A DNA stretch of 64,000 bases from Sophora flavescens. Lineage: Eukaryota > Streptophyta > Magnoliopsida > Fabales > Fabaceae. The notes below the pieces were generated by a model. The model was given only the letters and a program-made list of their open reading frames with translations, was not told the DNA's origin and searched no databases. Of the stretch, positions 21,827 to 36,232 are shown piece by piece (the first letter of the stretch is position 1; the number at the start of each line of letters is the position of its first letter). The stretch covers positions 33,406 to 97,405 of the forward strand of contig JAUPTC010000116.1 in the NCBI GenBank assembly GCA_030762895.1, given 5' to 3'. Both the position numbers and the translations under genes were made by a program.

Positions 21827-24059
21827 TTATTATTCTAAAGATAATGGGTTTAGTAGAACCCACCTAGCATGAATTTAAAATTTTGTACATAAGTTTCAAG
21901 TTAAATTAATTTATATACATTTATATATTTTGAAATTTTTAGAATAATTTTTCAGAGTATTTCTTTCCTTTTATCATATATTCATCGTACATATGACTAT
22001 AAAACTAACTGTCAAACAATAATGGATACTTTTGTCAAAAAAAAAAAAAAACAATAATGGATACTCAAATGATTTTTCTTGTCAATTAGTTAAGCGGAGG
22101 AAAGAGATGCCTATAAAAAAATTTAAAAAAAAAAAAGTGGAGGAAATAGATAGGCCCAAGATTTTAAAATAAATTTTACAAATTTTAGTTGGGTCAATAA
22201 GAAAATCCGTATTTATTTTTCGTTTCTGCTTAATTAGCTAACAAAGAAAAATAGAATGACCACACTCTTTTCAATCATATATTCAACACATTATTTATTA
22301 TCGAATATAATTTATGTAAGACTCGTTAAATCATGAATTCCTTATCTATTTAATAGGTCTTACATGAGCCCAAACAAATTATAAATAGGAAAAAACTCCT
22401 CTAAATGAAGAAAAGTGTAAAGTGGTAAAGTAAGGGGATATTTACCCTTGTATTGAAATCTTAATTCATTTAAACTATATATGGAACACTACCCTTGCTT
22501 GTAATTCTCCATTTATATAACTTTTTTCAATCAAAATTGTACAGAGAGAAATGATGTTAGGATAAGTAAAATACAAGGAGCAAATGTTAAGATGCTTCAT
22601 GTCAAATATAAATATAAATAGAACATAATTCAGTAATTATCCATAACACTTCCCGGTGTCTGCTAGAATTGGTTATATTGCTCATAAATCAGGATTCAGG
22701 AACAAGCAATGTCTCATGTGGTCCATAGGCCATAGTGCCCATCAGAATATGCTATTGAGCACAAAATGCTAAATCCTTATCCTAATATCATTCATTCAAA
22801 TCAAATTCATTCCGACACAAGTCGGACCTGAAAAAGAACTCTCACATCAACCCTAATTTACAACCCCACTCCACCTCCTGAAGATAAGAAAAAGCATGGT
22901 TAGGCTTAGAATAGAGAAACAAGTGAGGCAAAGGCAGTAAAGGTATAAAGTAGGTGAGGCAATAACCACTAATATACATATATTTGATATTGGAAACAGA
23001 TGATATTATCTAGTTGACAAAGTAAACTTAAAGCACATGTTTGTTTATTCTAACTACAATAACTATATTTCACCAAACCTTTATCATGCTTTTGGAGATT
23101 ATATAATTTTTGTTTCAACAAAGAACCATATCAAGAGCAAGGAGCCAGATGTCAAATGTATTCCCTCAATCTGTATTAATGCACCATTAGTAGACTTGTT
23201 GGACAAAAAGATTTTTGGAACAAATGAAGTTAATAACTAGATTGACAAAGGCTTGATAGAGTGAAATAAAGAAAAGCCAAAAGCTATAATAGAGTGAGCA
23301 TTTCGACAAGGATGATCACTAAGTTTTGTGGACGGAACACATCAGAAGTCATTTAAAATAATGCTTAACCAATGAAAGTCATGTCACGCGAATAGTAATT
23401 AGTCTTCCGTTGCCAATGTTGGGATACATTAGGTTTAGACCAAAACAACAAAGGTCCCGCCCAACTTCCATCGGACCTACCCACTCTTCGATCCCAACTA
23501 CTAAGATTTAGGCAGTGTTTGACTCAGCTTTTTTTTTACTTCACATCTTCTTAAGAGTAGAAGTTGAGCCAAACATCTTTATTGGGAAGATCTTGAAAAC
23601 CAAAAAGGAGCTTATTTGTGCAGAACAAAAACAAAAGATAAGGAGTTTTTAAAAAGTTTACTCTCAGCTGCTTCTTTTAAACTTTCACGAAACTTTCACC
23701 GATCCTACCTACTCTTCGATCCCAGCTTCTTAAGAACTTTTTTTTTTTTTAATTATGGGAGGATTTAAAAATATCTCAGATATCAAATTCATATACCAAA
23801 TTACCCAAAATTAGCATAAGACCCGTCTCTTTCTTTTTAAGTTACGACTTGGGAAAGGCATTTTTCTGTTACATGTTTCATATCAGACCCTGGCTTAACT
23901 TGTGACATGAAGACAACAATCTATTTTCTCTCTCGTTATCAAGATAGTTAAGATACCTAACTAAAGGTATTTTATCAGCTCACAATCTGGACTTGCAAAA
24001 GAACAAAAACTTCCATGCAGGTAACAGCAAAAGCTATGTATTATTTTCACATGAGCATC
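21827..24059. other. Intergenic, no gene recognised
   Basis: Mostly AT-rich. Bases 22620-22900 are nearer to transcribed composition but contain no recognisable domain. A 67-codon plus-strand frame (23037-23240) has no support. The last ~100 bases probably belong to the 3' UTR of the MGD synthase gene. Confidence 0.45.
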
Positions 24060-24174
24060 CTAAACAATGATATAAAAATGGCAAAAGAATACATAAGTTC
24101 TTCGGATAGTGATACATCTTCGCCGCCTTATATATCTTAGAAACACTCGTACCGAAAATTTCCTGAGCATTGTC

Positions 24175-27100
24175 TTAAGCTGTACAAGAGTACTCTGGAA
24201 GGAAACTTTTTTGTCTGACTCTGACAAGCTCATGCATGTCACGAACAATCTTGAACACAGCATCTGGCCTAGCTAGCCTCAACGCATTTTGTGACATTGT
24301 TTTCAGCTCACCAGCTTTTGGACCAAACCACTCGGCAACAGTTTTTGCTATCTCCTTAGGAGATTTGGAGAACTTGCCACATCCATTTTCAACTACATAG
24401 GGTACATTGCCAGCTTCCTGTAAGGAAAAGAAACTGCAGTAAGTTACCAATTTCATGTTCTTCTCCGAGGAGAGTGCTGCGACACAGTAACCATGTACAT
24501 CCAAAAACAACCATGTACATTCAAAACCAAAACCGAGGAGAGTGCTGCACCTTATATATTTACATATGACAGCAGCCTCACCAACCATGTACATCCGAAA
24601 CCAAACCCAGTATAACATGAATTTCTACTCCCTAAAAAGTCACAAGTATACTTAATAGAACAATTTAAACTGGTACTTATGTCTTATATTCCAACAGAGC
24701 TACTTTAAAAAAATTCAATCCATTACATTTTATGTGACAACTTTTTTGTTCAACTATTTATCAACAGCCTCATTCTTTGTGAGACATCCTACTAGTTTTT
24801 CCAGAACCTACTCGCCAAGACATTCCTACTAAATTTCAGCACTAAGCATTAAATTCATAATTCATAATTCATAATTCATCCACGGACACAACTGAACTAG
24901 CTAGATTCACAAAGCTGAGAAATATAGCCAGAACCAAAATACCTGCCCAGCAATATAATCATTCAAAATGATAGGCAGGCCTTGTATCATGGCCTCTGCT
25001 ATCGTCCCTGGACCCGCCTACAAAGGGGAGGAATTTATTAGTTGCTTTCATGGTGAGGTAGGAAAACATTACTCATCACAATGAGAGCATACCTTTGTAA
25101 TGATGCAATCACAAGCTCCCATGCATTCTTCCATTTTATTGACAAATCCCTTGACCTGATATCGGCAAAAACAAAATAATTCAGTGGCTTTCACAGACCT
25201 AGATTCAATAGTAATTACTTTATTCCAGCAGGAAGAATTTAACCACACTCGATGCATCAATTTTAAACACAAATTTAGCATCACGATCCATAACACATAC
25301 TTGGAACTGAAAACAGATATTTTAAATAAATTTAATCACAGTAAACTTTGGATGGCACAAACTATTGCATATAAATATTGCAGACAACAAAGATGAGAGG
25401 AATCTATAGTCTCCACACCAGATAATTGGGATCAATCATAAGAATCCCTTATCTAAACTTAACAGAATCATTCCTATAAATTTCCTTACTGCAATCAGTT
25501 AATGAAAGACTATATCTACTCATAACTAAGACTTTCATAATCATGTCTTCTATTTACTCTGGGAGCCCACCTATACAGTTCAGTTTTCCAATCGGAGTCA
25601 CTTCTTTTTTCACGGTCATGATTCATCATGAGTACTATATCCAACTACAAACACCTTGTAGTTTTTTTCCCCTCAGTTTCAAGCATATAATTGAAAACTT
25701 CTAAGTTCAAACATCTGAAATCTTATGAGAATCGGTCTTAAGGCCAAATAACACCACAAAGGCAACTAAATGACAATAGTTATGCAATCCAAAGTAATAT
25801 TAGAGTACACAGATTGAACACACAAACACAGCCTACTTTAAGTTGGTTACCATTGACTACTGACAAATAAATAATTTTTTAAGCATACATAGGAATAAAC
25901 ACGGATATGGAGGGAATAGAGTGCAAACACAAACATTCAAACATACATATTTATGAGAATCAGAAACCATGAACAAGGGATTGGAAATATTGAGGGCATC
26001 AATACCTGAACAGGAATCTTCCAATTAATTGAAAGCAATTTATTAGCAAGCTTCTTATTGCGCCCACAAATAACAAGGATTTGACCAATGGGAGCCCCAA
26101 GGCTCTCATCATATAACATTTGTCCAAGTGCCCGAGCAGTAGCCTCAATCGGGCCCATACCTTCACCTCCCCCCATCAACAATACAGCAGGAAGATTCTC
26201 ATCCATGCCTAACACTCTCCTTAGTTCATCCTACAAAATAGATTGAAAAAGCCATAGATAGACAATATTATATGTAACTAATGAAATAAAACTCTTTAAA
26301 TCAAGCAACAATTAAGTAGCTTTTCTGGTAACTTAACATTTATACTTTAATAAAAAAAATACATTGAAAATAGACACTAATCAACATCTTTATCATTCTT
26401 GTCACTAAGATATGAAAAAGCCAAACCTTTGGCTGAACTGGCTTAACAAAAGAAGGTCGCACAGGTAGACCATAAATCTTTATTTGGGATTGCTGGAGTC
26501 CGGCTTTGAGTGCCCTTTTTGCAAGGTCTGTCGTTGGACAATAGCATCTTGTTACAAGCTTATGAAACCTGGAGATACAGGCACCAATATGTTAAAACTA
26601 AACTATCAATATGATTCCTGAAACAAAATAAGAAAAGAGCAGAACTAACCATGTAGGATGGCAGGTGCTTAAATCCGTGACAACTGTCGTAAAAACAATC
26701 TTGTTTAAAAGGCCCTTTGCCCTCAAAATACGAAGTGGAACATGTTGCATCAATGGATGCACACTGATTATTATATCTGGCTGATATTTCATCAGCCCCT
26801 TAGCAACCTCACTGTAAAAGAAAATAGGATATTCAATACTGCTATGTGATAAAACACAATTTTTGTCTGAGAATAGCTAAGGGTTACTCAAGAAAGAATA
26901 GATTATATAATGGACCATATCAGCATGGACATTCCCAATCAAAGGAAAGTAGTTCCTGAATATTTTGCCCTCCATATGCATTGCAAAATTTTCAAATTAG
27001 AACCAAGCTGGACTATTGCAAAATTTCACATCAGTAGTTTTGCAAGCCCCTTTTTATATATAATGGCAAGTACGTGCTCTCTTTTTTTTCTCTCATCAAC

Positions 27101-27938
27101 TAAGTCTCACCGAGCTATAAAGGTTGAAGTAGCAGCAAAATTAGACTGATGAACTACACGTGGGGCAGTTCCATAGTAAGTCATTTTCCACAATGGCCCA
27201 TGTTTCACCAAAAAATTATAGCTCTTGGGAAGTTGATTGAATGGCCAAGGCGTGTGCTCAGACCACAAATCAGTGACAAACACCTGTAACATAAACTTTA
27301 AACTGAGAACACTTAAAAACACAAAACAAAAAAAAAATAGAAAAATAGAAAAACACTTTTATGTTTCTACTTTTATTATTCTCCACAACATAGCAAAATG
27401 AAAATCAGACCTGGTATTCATCTCCAAATTCTTCATAAAAAGCAGCTTTAATAGCTTCTGCAGAAGCTCGATGGCCACCACCGGTGTCACTCATCAAAAT
27501 CAAAACTTTTTTGGGGTTCTCAGCTTTAACACCATTGGGTGACAATCCATCATTCTCAATAACACCACACCCATCTTCACCGAACCCATTATTATTGCTG
27601 TTGTTATTGTTATCCCCAGAATCAAAGCGCAAGGAAGCAGACCCAATTGGGAATTTGTGACAGTGAAAACGAATGGCTGTGTTGAAGTCATTGAAAATCC
27701 TTCTAAAATTGAAATCCCCCTTCCCTCCAAATTTCAAGCTGAGAGAAGCAGGAGAAGTGCGGTTTCTGACCCGTGTGGTGGTGTTGAAGAACGAGAAATT
27801 GGATAGAATGGAAGAGTTAGTAGAAGAGGTGTGTGAGAACAAGTTGAGAAAGGAGGAATCAAATGCAAAACGACCAATATGAGAAGCGAAATCAAGGACT
27901 AGAGTGTGTTCTTGTTGAACACTCGTTGGATGATGCAT
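24175..27938 (-). CDS. MGD1: Monogalactosyldiacylglycerol synthase, chloroplast (MGD1-type, EC 2.4.1.46)
   Basis: Transfers galactose from UDP-galactose to diacylglycerol to make MGDG, the main thylakoid lipid, at the plastid envelope. Eight exons in transcript order: 27938-27411, 27283-27111, 26811-26650, 26568-26427, 26230-26006, 25155-25093, 25017-24943, 24417-24175. All junctions are GT..AG and the joined frame is open for 536 codons, matching type-A MGD synthases (about 525-535). The first ~130 residues are Ser/Asn/Phe-rich with few acidic residues, a plausible transit peptide with a poly-Asn patch. Then come SDTGGGHRASAEAIKAAF (acceptor-side glycine loop), the PDIIISVHPLMQHVPL block, the GGGEGMGPIEATARAL loop, and the GT-B donor-site motif AGPGTIAEAMIQGLPIILND followed by QEAGNVPYVV. 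The long N-terminal extension favours type A (MGD1) over the short phosphate-starvation types; that assignment is inferred. Confidence 0.95.
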
Positions 27939-28316
27939 GGTTCTGTCTGTGTTTCCAGGATTATGTATTACTGTCTCACAACACCACCTGATTTTTTGGT
28001 TTTACTTTTGCGTAATAAATAGCAATTAGCCAAATTAACATACAGAATAGAAAAACAACATCCGAGAATGAGGAAGTAAACGTATGGGGAAGGGGGTTTT
28101 AAGGTTTTGGTGGACGGTGCTACAGTTTCAACTTTCAAACCCTTTACTATTACAATCACAGTTATGATCAAATTTTGTTGGTTTGGTAATCACCCTAATT
28201 AATTATTGGTCGAGTGAGTCCTTGAAGTATCTTATGATTTAGATCTTTTGGATCCATTATGAGACTAATTTCCGAGCCGGTCATACGATTAGTAAAGTCT
28301 GGCCAAAGGTTGTTGT
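27939..28316. other. Presumed promoter and 5' leader of the MGD synthase gene
   Basis: Lies immediately upstream of the minus-strand ATG at 27938. No individual motif is strong enough to call. Confidence 0.45.
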
Positions 28317-29187
28317 TAGGGGTGGCAAAGCGGGCAACCCGCCTCGCCCCGTCCCGTCGTTAACCCTCCTAAAACGGGCCGGGGCGGGTTGAATCTTAGA
28401 AGTCGGTTGAAACTCTACCCCCGCCCCGTGACTGATTGGTGGGTTGGTCCGCCAAATTTTTTTTTTTTAAACAAAAATAAAAAAATAAATTAAATAGTTA
28501 ATTATTTAAATTATCTTTAAAATAACCATGTTTCCACTTGAAAATATTTTAAATTAATAAAAAATTATCAATATAAAGACTTACTTGTTTAATCATGAGA
28601 ATGATACAATCTTAATACATGCACCAAGCAAAAATCAGTTTTTGTATTTGTTTTCCCATTGTTTAACACATGCATAAGAGATCACTATATCTCACTTAGT
28701 AATTGTTGTGATCATGTAGCCATTTTCTTCTATTGAAATTTCTCTAGCTTAGTTATCTTGTCTTCAAAATCAACTTTGACGAAAGAATATGAGGTATACA
28801 CACTAGAATACAGATACTAAGATATCCAACATATGCATGGTTGTGAATCTCTATATGCACAAAACTAGACTTTCACATGATAAAAATATAAATATTTTAG
28901 TATATGCATGGTAGTATAGCATTTTGAACCTTTTTTAATGAATAAAAATATACATGGCACCATTTTTCTAATAATCACCGTATACTCATGTAATGACTAT
29001 TAAAACCATGGCTAACATTAAAACTTAAAAGGCTAAATAAATGAGAATGAAAAAAAAAAAAGACAATCCGACGGGCCAACCGGCCCCACCTTGTTTTTAT
29101 GGTGGGTTGTGGCGGTCGAAATCCCTACCCCGCCTAGCAAAAAGTGGCGGGTTGGCCCGTCGGGCTCAACCCGTTTTGCCACCCCTA
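28317..29187. mobile_element. Non-autonomous hAT-type element, 8-bp TSD
   Basis: Termini TAGGGGTGGCAAA and TTTTGCCACCCCTA form a 12-13-bp inverted repeat. The flanks GTTGTTGT (28309-28316) and GTTGTTGC (29188-29195) match at 7 of 8. GC-rich subterminal regions contain many GGCGGG/CCCGCC and GGGTTG/CAACCC repeats; the ~550-bp core is AT-rich and non-coding. Confidence 0.85.
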
Positions 29188-29195
29188 GTTGTTGC

Positions 29196-29965
29196 ATATC
29201 CAAGGATCGAACTCGAGCATAACCAGAACGATTTGTCCTTAAGTAGCATTGTGTTAACTACTTGCACTCAACCACTTGGTTGATTATGATCAAATTTAAG
29301 TAAAATTCATTAATTTTTTTTTAGAACATGATTAGTGTAAAAAAAATTTAAATTAAAAAAATGAAAAAAAAATTAAACTGTCAAAATTAATAATCGATAC
29401 ATAAAAAATATTTAACTTCTATCGTAATTAACTGTTACTATGGTTATTGGTGTAATTATTTAACAAATAATATACAAAGTTGATGGAAATTTACTTTTAC
29501 TCTCTAGACACAACAAACAATTTCATCGTGTGCACCGCCCTCAATTGTCGTCCCCACCGATCAATGCCTTCTTCCTTTAGATTGAATGGACCAATAGGAA
29601 ATCGCCACGTTGGATAGGTACCCAAACCATAAGTCTGAATTTTTCAACAAATTCTCACAATCTTTGTCAATTTCCATATCCCGATTCCTAACCTAGTATT
29701 CTCGTATTCACAACCCCGTACTTCAAATTCTAGACTCCACAGACCACGGTCCACTTTGCGATATCTCGTCAGTGTTTTTTTTTTTTTTGGGTATTTAAGA
29801 GTATTAGTTAAGGGATTCATAAGTAAGTTTTTCTTGGAACGTTAAGTATCTATTTTCTCAAAATATTAAATATATCATTTTTCAATATAAAATTTTTTAT
29901 TTTGGTTCCTTAATCAATGTCCTTATGACACTCGATTAACATTATCCTTTAACAAATTATTAAAT
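29196..29965. other. Intergenic, nothing recognised
   Basis: No gene or repeat is supported. 29520-29770 is less AT-rich but has no open frame of note. Confidence 0.5.
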
Positions 29966-31375
29966 ATTTAATAATGATTTTTGGTAATTATTAAAAAAAA
30001 TGAGGGTGGGGGTGGAAACCTCACAAGTAAAGTGAGCAAACTATATACAATTCTATTGCGTTACCCATGCATATTATTATCATTATCATCATTTTATTGA
30101 AAACAAAAAACACGTATTTAAGAGAAGTCACGTTTTGAAAGTAATAGTTTAATTCAAATTTTGCTAATGGTGTTGAGTGCGCTTCTTAAAATATCGTCAA
30201 AATGTTGAAATATACAAATAGATAGGAGTATCATATTAGCCCTTGCTAATGAGTTATTGACCACCATGTGATTCGCAATGCATAAAAGTTCGTAGTCAAC
30301 TCGAGCCATGAATCATGATGCAATTGCCGGCCAATGGAACCTCATTATTTATGTTTAGCATGAAGTAAATTTGTATAAAAGTAAGGTGGTGGTTAGGGTA
30401 AATTTGTAATTTGAAAAATCACTTCACACTAGTTGGGGTATATTTGGTATTTTATTTTGCCTAATAAAGGATATTATGTATATATATATCTTTTGTATTA
30501 TATTTTTTTAATTTTAATTCACTTAAAAATAGCCTCTTTAAGTCATTATTTAATAGGTCTTTATCGTTGTGAGCACTTATTAAAACTTTATATGTTTTTA
30601 AATATTAAGAATGGAATGATTGAAATTTTCTAGTTATTGTTTAAAAATTCTGATAGAAATAAATAGAATGATTTAATAATGATTTTTGGTAATTATTAAA
30701 AAAAATGAGGGTGGGGGTGGAAACCTCACAAGTAAAGTGAGCAAACTATATACAATTCTATTGCGTTACCCATGCATATTATTATCATTATCATCATTTT
30801 ATTGAAAACAAAAAACACGTATTTAAGAGAAGTCACGTTTTGAAAGTAATAGTTTAATTCAAATTTTGCTAATGGTGTTGAGTGCGCTTCTTAAAATATC
30901 GTCAAAATGTTGAAATATACAAATAGATAGGAGTATCATATTAGCCCTTGCTAATGAGTTATTGACCACCGTGTGATTCGCAATGCATAAAAGTTCATAG
31001 TCAACTCGAGCCATGAATCATGATGCAATTGCCGGCCAATGGAACCTCAGTATTTATGTTTAGCATGAAGTAAATTTGTATAAAAGTAAGGTGGTGGTTA
31101 GGGTAAATTTGTAATTTGAAAAATCACTTCACACTAGTTGGGGTATATTTGGTATTTTATTTTGCCTAATAAAGGATATTATGTATATATATATCTTTTG
31201 TATTATATTTTTTTAATTTTAATTCTCTTAAAAATAGCCTCTTTAAGTCATTATTTAATAGGTCTTTATCGTTGTGAGCACTTATTAAAACTTTATATGT
31301 TTTTAAATATTAAGAATGGAATGATGGAAATTTTCTAGTTATTGTTTAAAAATTCTGATAGAAATAAATAGAATG
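29966..31375. repeat. Tandem duplication of a 705-bp unit
   Basis: Copies 29966-30670 and 30671-31375 are head-to-tail with exactly 705-bp offset and about five single-base differences seen by eye, so the event is recent. The unit is AT-rich and non-coding. A 66-codon frame recurs in each copy (30433-30633 and 31138-31338) with only a few changed residues and no domain, so I do not call it a gene. Confidence 0.93.
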
Positions 31376-31480
31376 ACAATAGTTATAATTTTTTTCTCAC
31401 TCACTTATTTCCACTCAGCCTGCATCTTGTATGTTGCCATATAGGTGTGGCAAAATGGGCCAACTCCATCTAGCTGTGAG

Positions 31481-34400
31481 TGTAACACCCCCCCCCCCCC
31501 CCTCCCCCGCCCCCTCCCCCACTTAGGGTATTACTAGGTAATACATGCGGAATTAAATTAAAAGATAATTTTCTAGTTGCTTTCGGAAAATTTGTTTTCT
31601 CTTAAGTCATAAAACTGGGGTATAAAATTTTCTTCTATAGGGATAACTCTGAAATCCATCATACATACATTCAAAACGTAAAGTCACGTTCAGTAACAAA
31701 GTTACCATGACATACAGCATTTCTCTAAGTTTCCACTTTCGAAAGAAAAGTTCAAACTACAGATGGATGTATATAACATTACATTTACCGACCTCTTTAG
31801 ATATACAACCCAACTCATACTCCTAAGCTGGTCATTCTATCAAATATTCATTGGAGAGACCCCCAATCCGAATACTTTCTCAACCTCTAACACTAGGTCT
31901 TCAAGTGACTTAGAAATACTTTTCGCAACATCGGTACTACAAAGCACCAAGGTACTATAGCAAAACCCGAAGAGACCTGACATAACGGTAAGAGTGAGAC
32001 AACGGCAAATGGATATATCATACAACAACCATACACATGATACATACAACACCTTGGCATATTAACATTCTAAACATTACTCATAGGTAAACAACAAGTA
32101 CTATTTCAGTGGGTCTCATACCCCAATCAATCAATTTTATAAATATAATGCATGACACTTCTATCATCGGGCTCTATTCTTAATCTCCGGAGATCCCAAC
32201 ATCCTCCAAATGAGTTGATCAGGTTCGATACACCGTCTCATTGGCTAGCTAAGCACAACTATAATACACTGTCTCATTGGCTAGCTAAGCACAACGATAA
32301 TACACCGTCTCATTGGCCATTTAGGCACAACGATACACGTACACCGTCTCATTGTCCAATTTAAGAACAACAATAATACACCGTCACATGATACCTTTCC
32401 TGTTAAGGTCTCACGTTAAAACCATGTCAGGCACGTCTGCCGTAAATGCAAATGTAAAACATTTAGTTCTCGATGTTTTCTTTGTGTTTGTTCTCATTCG
32501 TTGTCGAAGCTCAAAGGCTAGTGACTATTCATAAATTTCATCATTTTGAAATTATCAACATCAACACGGGACACGCAGTCCGAGTGCTCAATCACAACAC
32601 CTTAGACCGATGCACCAGTCCTATGCTTGTGGTCGAGAAAACAACATTCACCATTAACAACGTTCATCACAACGTGGTTAGGACACACGGTCCACAACAA
32701 CGTGATTAGGACACAAAGTCCACAACAACGTGATTAGGACACACAGTCCACAACAACGTGATTAGGACACACAGTCCACAACAACGTGGCACGGATCAAG
32801 GATCAACGTGCATATTACTAAATACTAGAAGCGACGTCTCGCGAACTAGAACCAATTCACATGTGTTTACTTTTCCCTCAGTGAAAATCAAATCCAAAAC
32901 AAAACCTCGGTCACTTATCCAAGTAACCGGAACATTTCCAAATAATTTAGGAGAAAATCATTTTCCTTTGCAAAATCTTTTCTAAAACATTTAGGAAATT
33001 CGTTTGTATTTGAAATTCCTTGATGGAATAAAGTCAAATATTTTCAAGGGTTTTTCCTTCATAAAACACATAGTCCGAAAAAGGTTTTCTCTCGTATAAC
33101 AATAGTTCACGAAAATCATTTCAACATTTAAAACAAGTACTTTAAGTTAATGAGCTTTTGGAAAAGAACACCAATCCCTTCATCTTCAAAGCTTATTAAG
33201 GTTTTTAATCCTTATAACAGCTGAGCACAAACACAAGTCTGGCTTAGCAAACTTTCAATCAACAGCAGTATATATTATCAGTTCAATGCTAATATCACGA
33301 TTGAAAGCATTCATCACAGATATGCAATATAACATTTAGAACAAGCACATTTCAACATCGATAATAGCATAATAGTTCAAGTACATTAGATAACCAAGTA
33401 ATCTCAATCAACATATAAATATCCAGTTAAACACATACACACATGCATACAGTTATTGAATATCTTTAGGAAATCCCCTCTTACCTCACGTGGAAGTTAA
33501 GAGTTTCGGATTCAAGAGAAAAGCTCACGAACGTCCTCGCTCCACTCGACGATGGAAGTCTAAGGTTACAAAATATGAAATCATGAGTTAAAAACTCAAT
33601 CAAAGAACACTAACCACAAGGTATAGGTTCGGTTCATACAATAAACTAGGATTAGGGGTTTCCGAAATTTATGCGACTCTTGGATTTATGATCCTTAAGT
33701 GCTAGAAGTTCATAAACAACAATCTTTTAACAAAGTTGAATTAAAACTCCCACTAAGTACTTGACTTAGGGTTTCGGCCAAGCATAGATAAATAGGCTAG
33801 GAATTTCTAAATTTTCCAATCTCTTTAGGTTAGCATCCATACATAGTAAGGAGCTTAAAACCATGATCATTTTGGAAATGGAAAAATCAAATGTCTTAGA
33901 CCATGAACCCTTAGGTTCGGTCTTAACAAGTTTGTGAGGTTAGAGATTCTTAAATCACCCAATCTTTTGGACATAACATCCTTTAACATGAAGGAGATTT
34001 AATCCATAATCATCTTAGAAAACAAAATAAAATAACACATCATAGGTCAAATGTTACATTCGGCCAGCAAAGGAAAATAAAGCAAGAAAATATTTTAAAC
34101 TTTCCAATCACTTTAGACATAGCATCATTTATTATAAGGAGCTTTAATCTATGATCATTTTGGAAGAAAACAAAACTTAATATTTTTGCCAAAAACCTTT
34201 AAAGTTCGGCCTTGATACAAAATAAAGGTTAGAAATTTTCAAACTTTCCAATCCCTTGGATTTAGCATCCTTATACATCAAAAAGCCGTAATCCATGATC
34301 ACTTTGGAGAAACATCAACTAAGCACCAATGTCTCAAACTACTTAAAGTTTAGGCCTTTACATGAAAATGTGTAAAATCTCTAAACTTTTCCAATCACTT

Positions 34401-35509
34401 AAACCTAACATCCTTTAGTACAAAGGAGCCCTTGGTCATGATCATCTTGGAATAGAACTCAAATACAAGTCCATACAAGCAAAGTTAAACAAAGCCCACC
34501 AAAACCAAAAAGCATGGTTTCAGCCTCATCAAGAAAATAGGGTTAGAAATTTTTGTTTTACTCAACCTTTTAGTATGTTGTAGTAGGAGTAAAAATAAGA
34601 ACATAGAAATTGGTTTCAACTCAAACGGAGTTTTCTACCATTTTTAAGAGATTATAGAACTTAAAAGCACATAAATGACATATGAAGAAAACTTTGAAAT
34701 AAAAGATGAAACTTTGAAAAAGAACTACATAGAAGTATTAACCTTAACAAGATGAACAACTTTGACGAAGAACTTTGAGAGAAAATCTTGATAAAAATGT
34801 AAACTTTGTAAGAGAGAAGAAGAAGAAGAAAAGAAATGTAGTGAAGTGTAAAGGTGAGAAAATGGAGGAAAATGATGAAGTGTGGAAATGAAAAGTATTT
34901 ATAGAGAGTGAGGGAGAGTGGCACGGTTTTGGAGAGGAAGAAGAGAAGAAAGAAGAAGAAAGAAGGTGGGTTGCTTATAGAGAGGATAATGAGTTAAGGT
35001 GATGTGATGTGATGTGATTGGAGAGAGAAAGATGAAAAAGTGAGATTTTGAAATAAAGTCAAGATTCACTTTTTGAGGTGTGTCATAGCCTTCACATCAA
35101 GTCATTCCATGTCACTTCATCCTCTTGATGCTCTGCTCCATTGCGTATCAGATGACTTCCCCGATCGTATTTCCCGACGATTTCGCCCGGGAAATCCCTA
35201 AGATTTGGTCCCGAACAAGATTTTTCGAAAAACTCCAAAACCACACAAAACACCATAAAAACACTAACCATCTAGTTCACTAAATAAAATTTTGTCTCTG
35301 GCTCAGTTGACTTGTACTGGCAGTGAGAACCTGCACGAGTTTTCGCCTGAATTTTCGATCAAAAATTTTACTGTGACTTCACATGCGGTAAAACAACACA
35401 AGAAAATGATTTTATTTTAAATAAAATCATCCTCTGGATTTTATCAAAAATAAACACATTAAAGCATGTATTTACTGATAAAGAAGCATATGAAAAACAG
35501 GGTGTGACA
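31481..35509 (-). repeat. 3' LTR of the gag-only Gypsy element
   Basis: 4,029 bp, bounded in element orientation by TGTCACACC..GGTGTTACA. Includes a C-homopolymer-rich tract (31488-31520) and two small tandem arrays: a unit with CACCGTCTCATTGG.. (32225-32385) and a unit with ACAACGTGATTAGGACAC.. (32650-32790). Open frames here are incidental. It aligns along its length with the LTR at 51295-59138. Confidence 0.88.
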
Positions 35510-36232
35510 ACTCTACCCCTCTAAAAGAATTTCGTCCTTGAAATTACGTAACTAGAAACTTAACAGGATCCTCACCATCCAGATCATACTATCAGAAGAA
35601 AGTATCTAAAAGAATTTCATCGATCCAAAAGAATACAGAAACATCTAGTGTATGAAGATCCTTTAGTATATTTAGGTAGGTAAAAATGTATGATCGGTAC
35701 ACATTTACAATCATGAATCTAAAAAGTTTCTCCTTTCACTAGAATTTCCTGGTCAACAATTTAAAAGAGCAACAGTTTGATAAGAATTCAAACTGAATAC
35801 TTCCACCAAAAGTAAAAGCGATTAGATTAAGTTTCATCAAGAAACTTCTTCTATAAACATACCCATCCCGTGCAACAACAAGGCAATTCATAACTCTGGA
35901 AAAAGAAAGATTGGATCCAAAGTCTAAACTGACCACAACAATCAAAAGAGAAGAGAACTGGAATAAATTTCTTAAGGAGACTTTTATTCCCAAAAGACAT
36001 AAGAAACATACATTCACCGGAAAGACTAGTAACATAGGAGACCCTAGAGAGTCAAATACTCAAGGGCGTCAAAACGCGATTATACTTAGAATCCTATTAC
36101 AACTTAGAATTTTAGACCACCGCCATAAGACCTTCAAATTGTGAAATTTTCAACACTACTTCTATTGTAAAAGATCATCGATTGTGAAGCTCCAGCGCCG
36201 ATCATGGTGTAGACTATTCCCTTCGCCGTGGT
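35510..36232 (-). other. Internal non-coding tail of the Gypsy element with polypurine tract
   Basis: Lies between the gag stop and the 3' LTR. A purine-rich stretch on the minus strand (TTTTAGAGGGGTAGAG, 35511-35526) adjoins the LTR and is the likely plus-strand primer. No pol domain found. Confidence 0.65.

Noticed and set aside
30433..31338. A repeated 66-codon hydrophobic frame in both 705-bp copies
   Set aside because: Occurs only because the DNA is duplicated; AT-rich, no domain, no sign of selection.
31481..31521. C-rich tract considered as a regulatory i-motif or quadruplex site
   Set aside because: It is the expanded homopolymer of the LTR terminus (TGTAACACCCC..); the other LTR copy has a much shorter run, so it is more likely slippage or a sequencing artefact.
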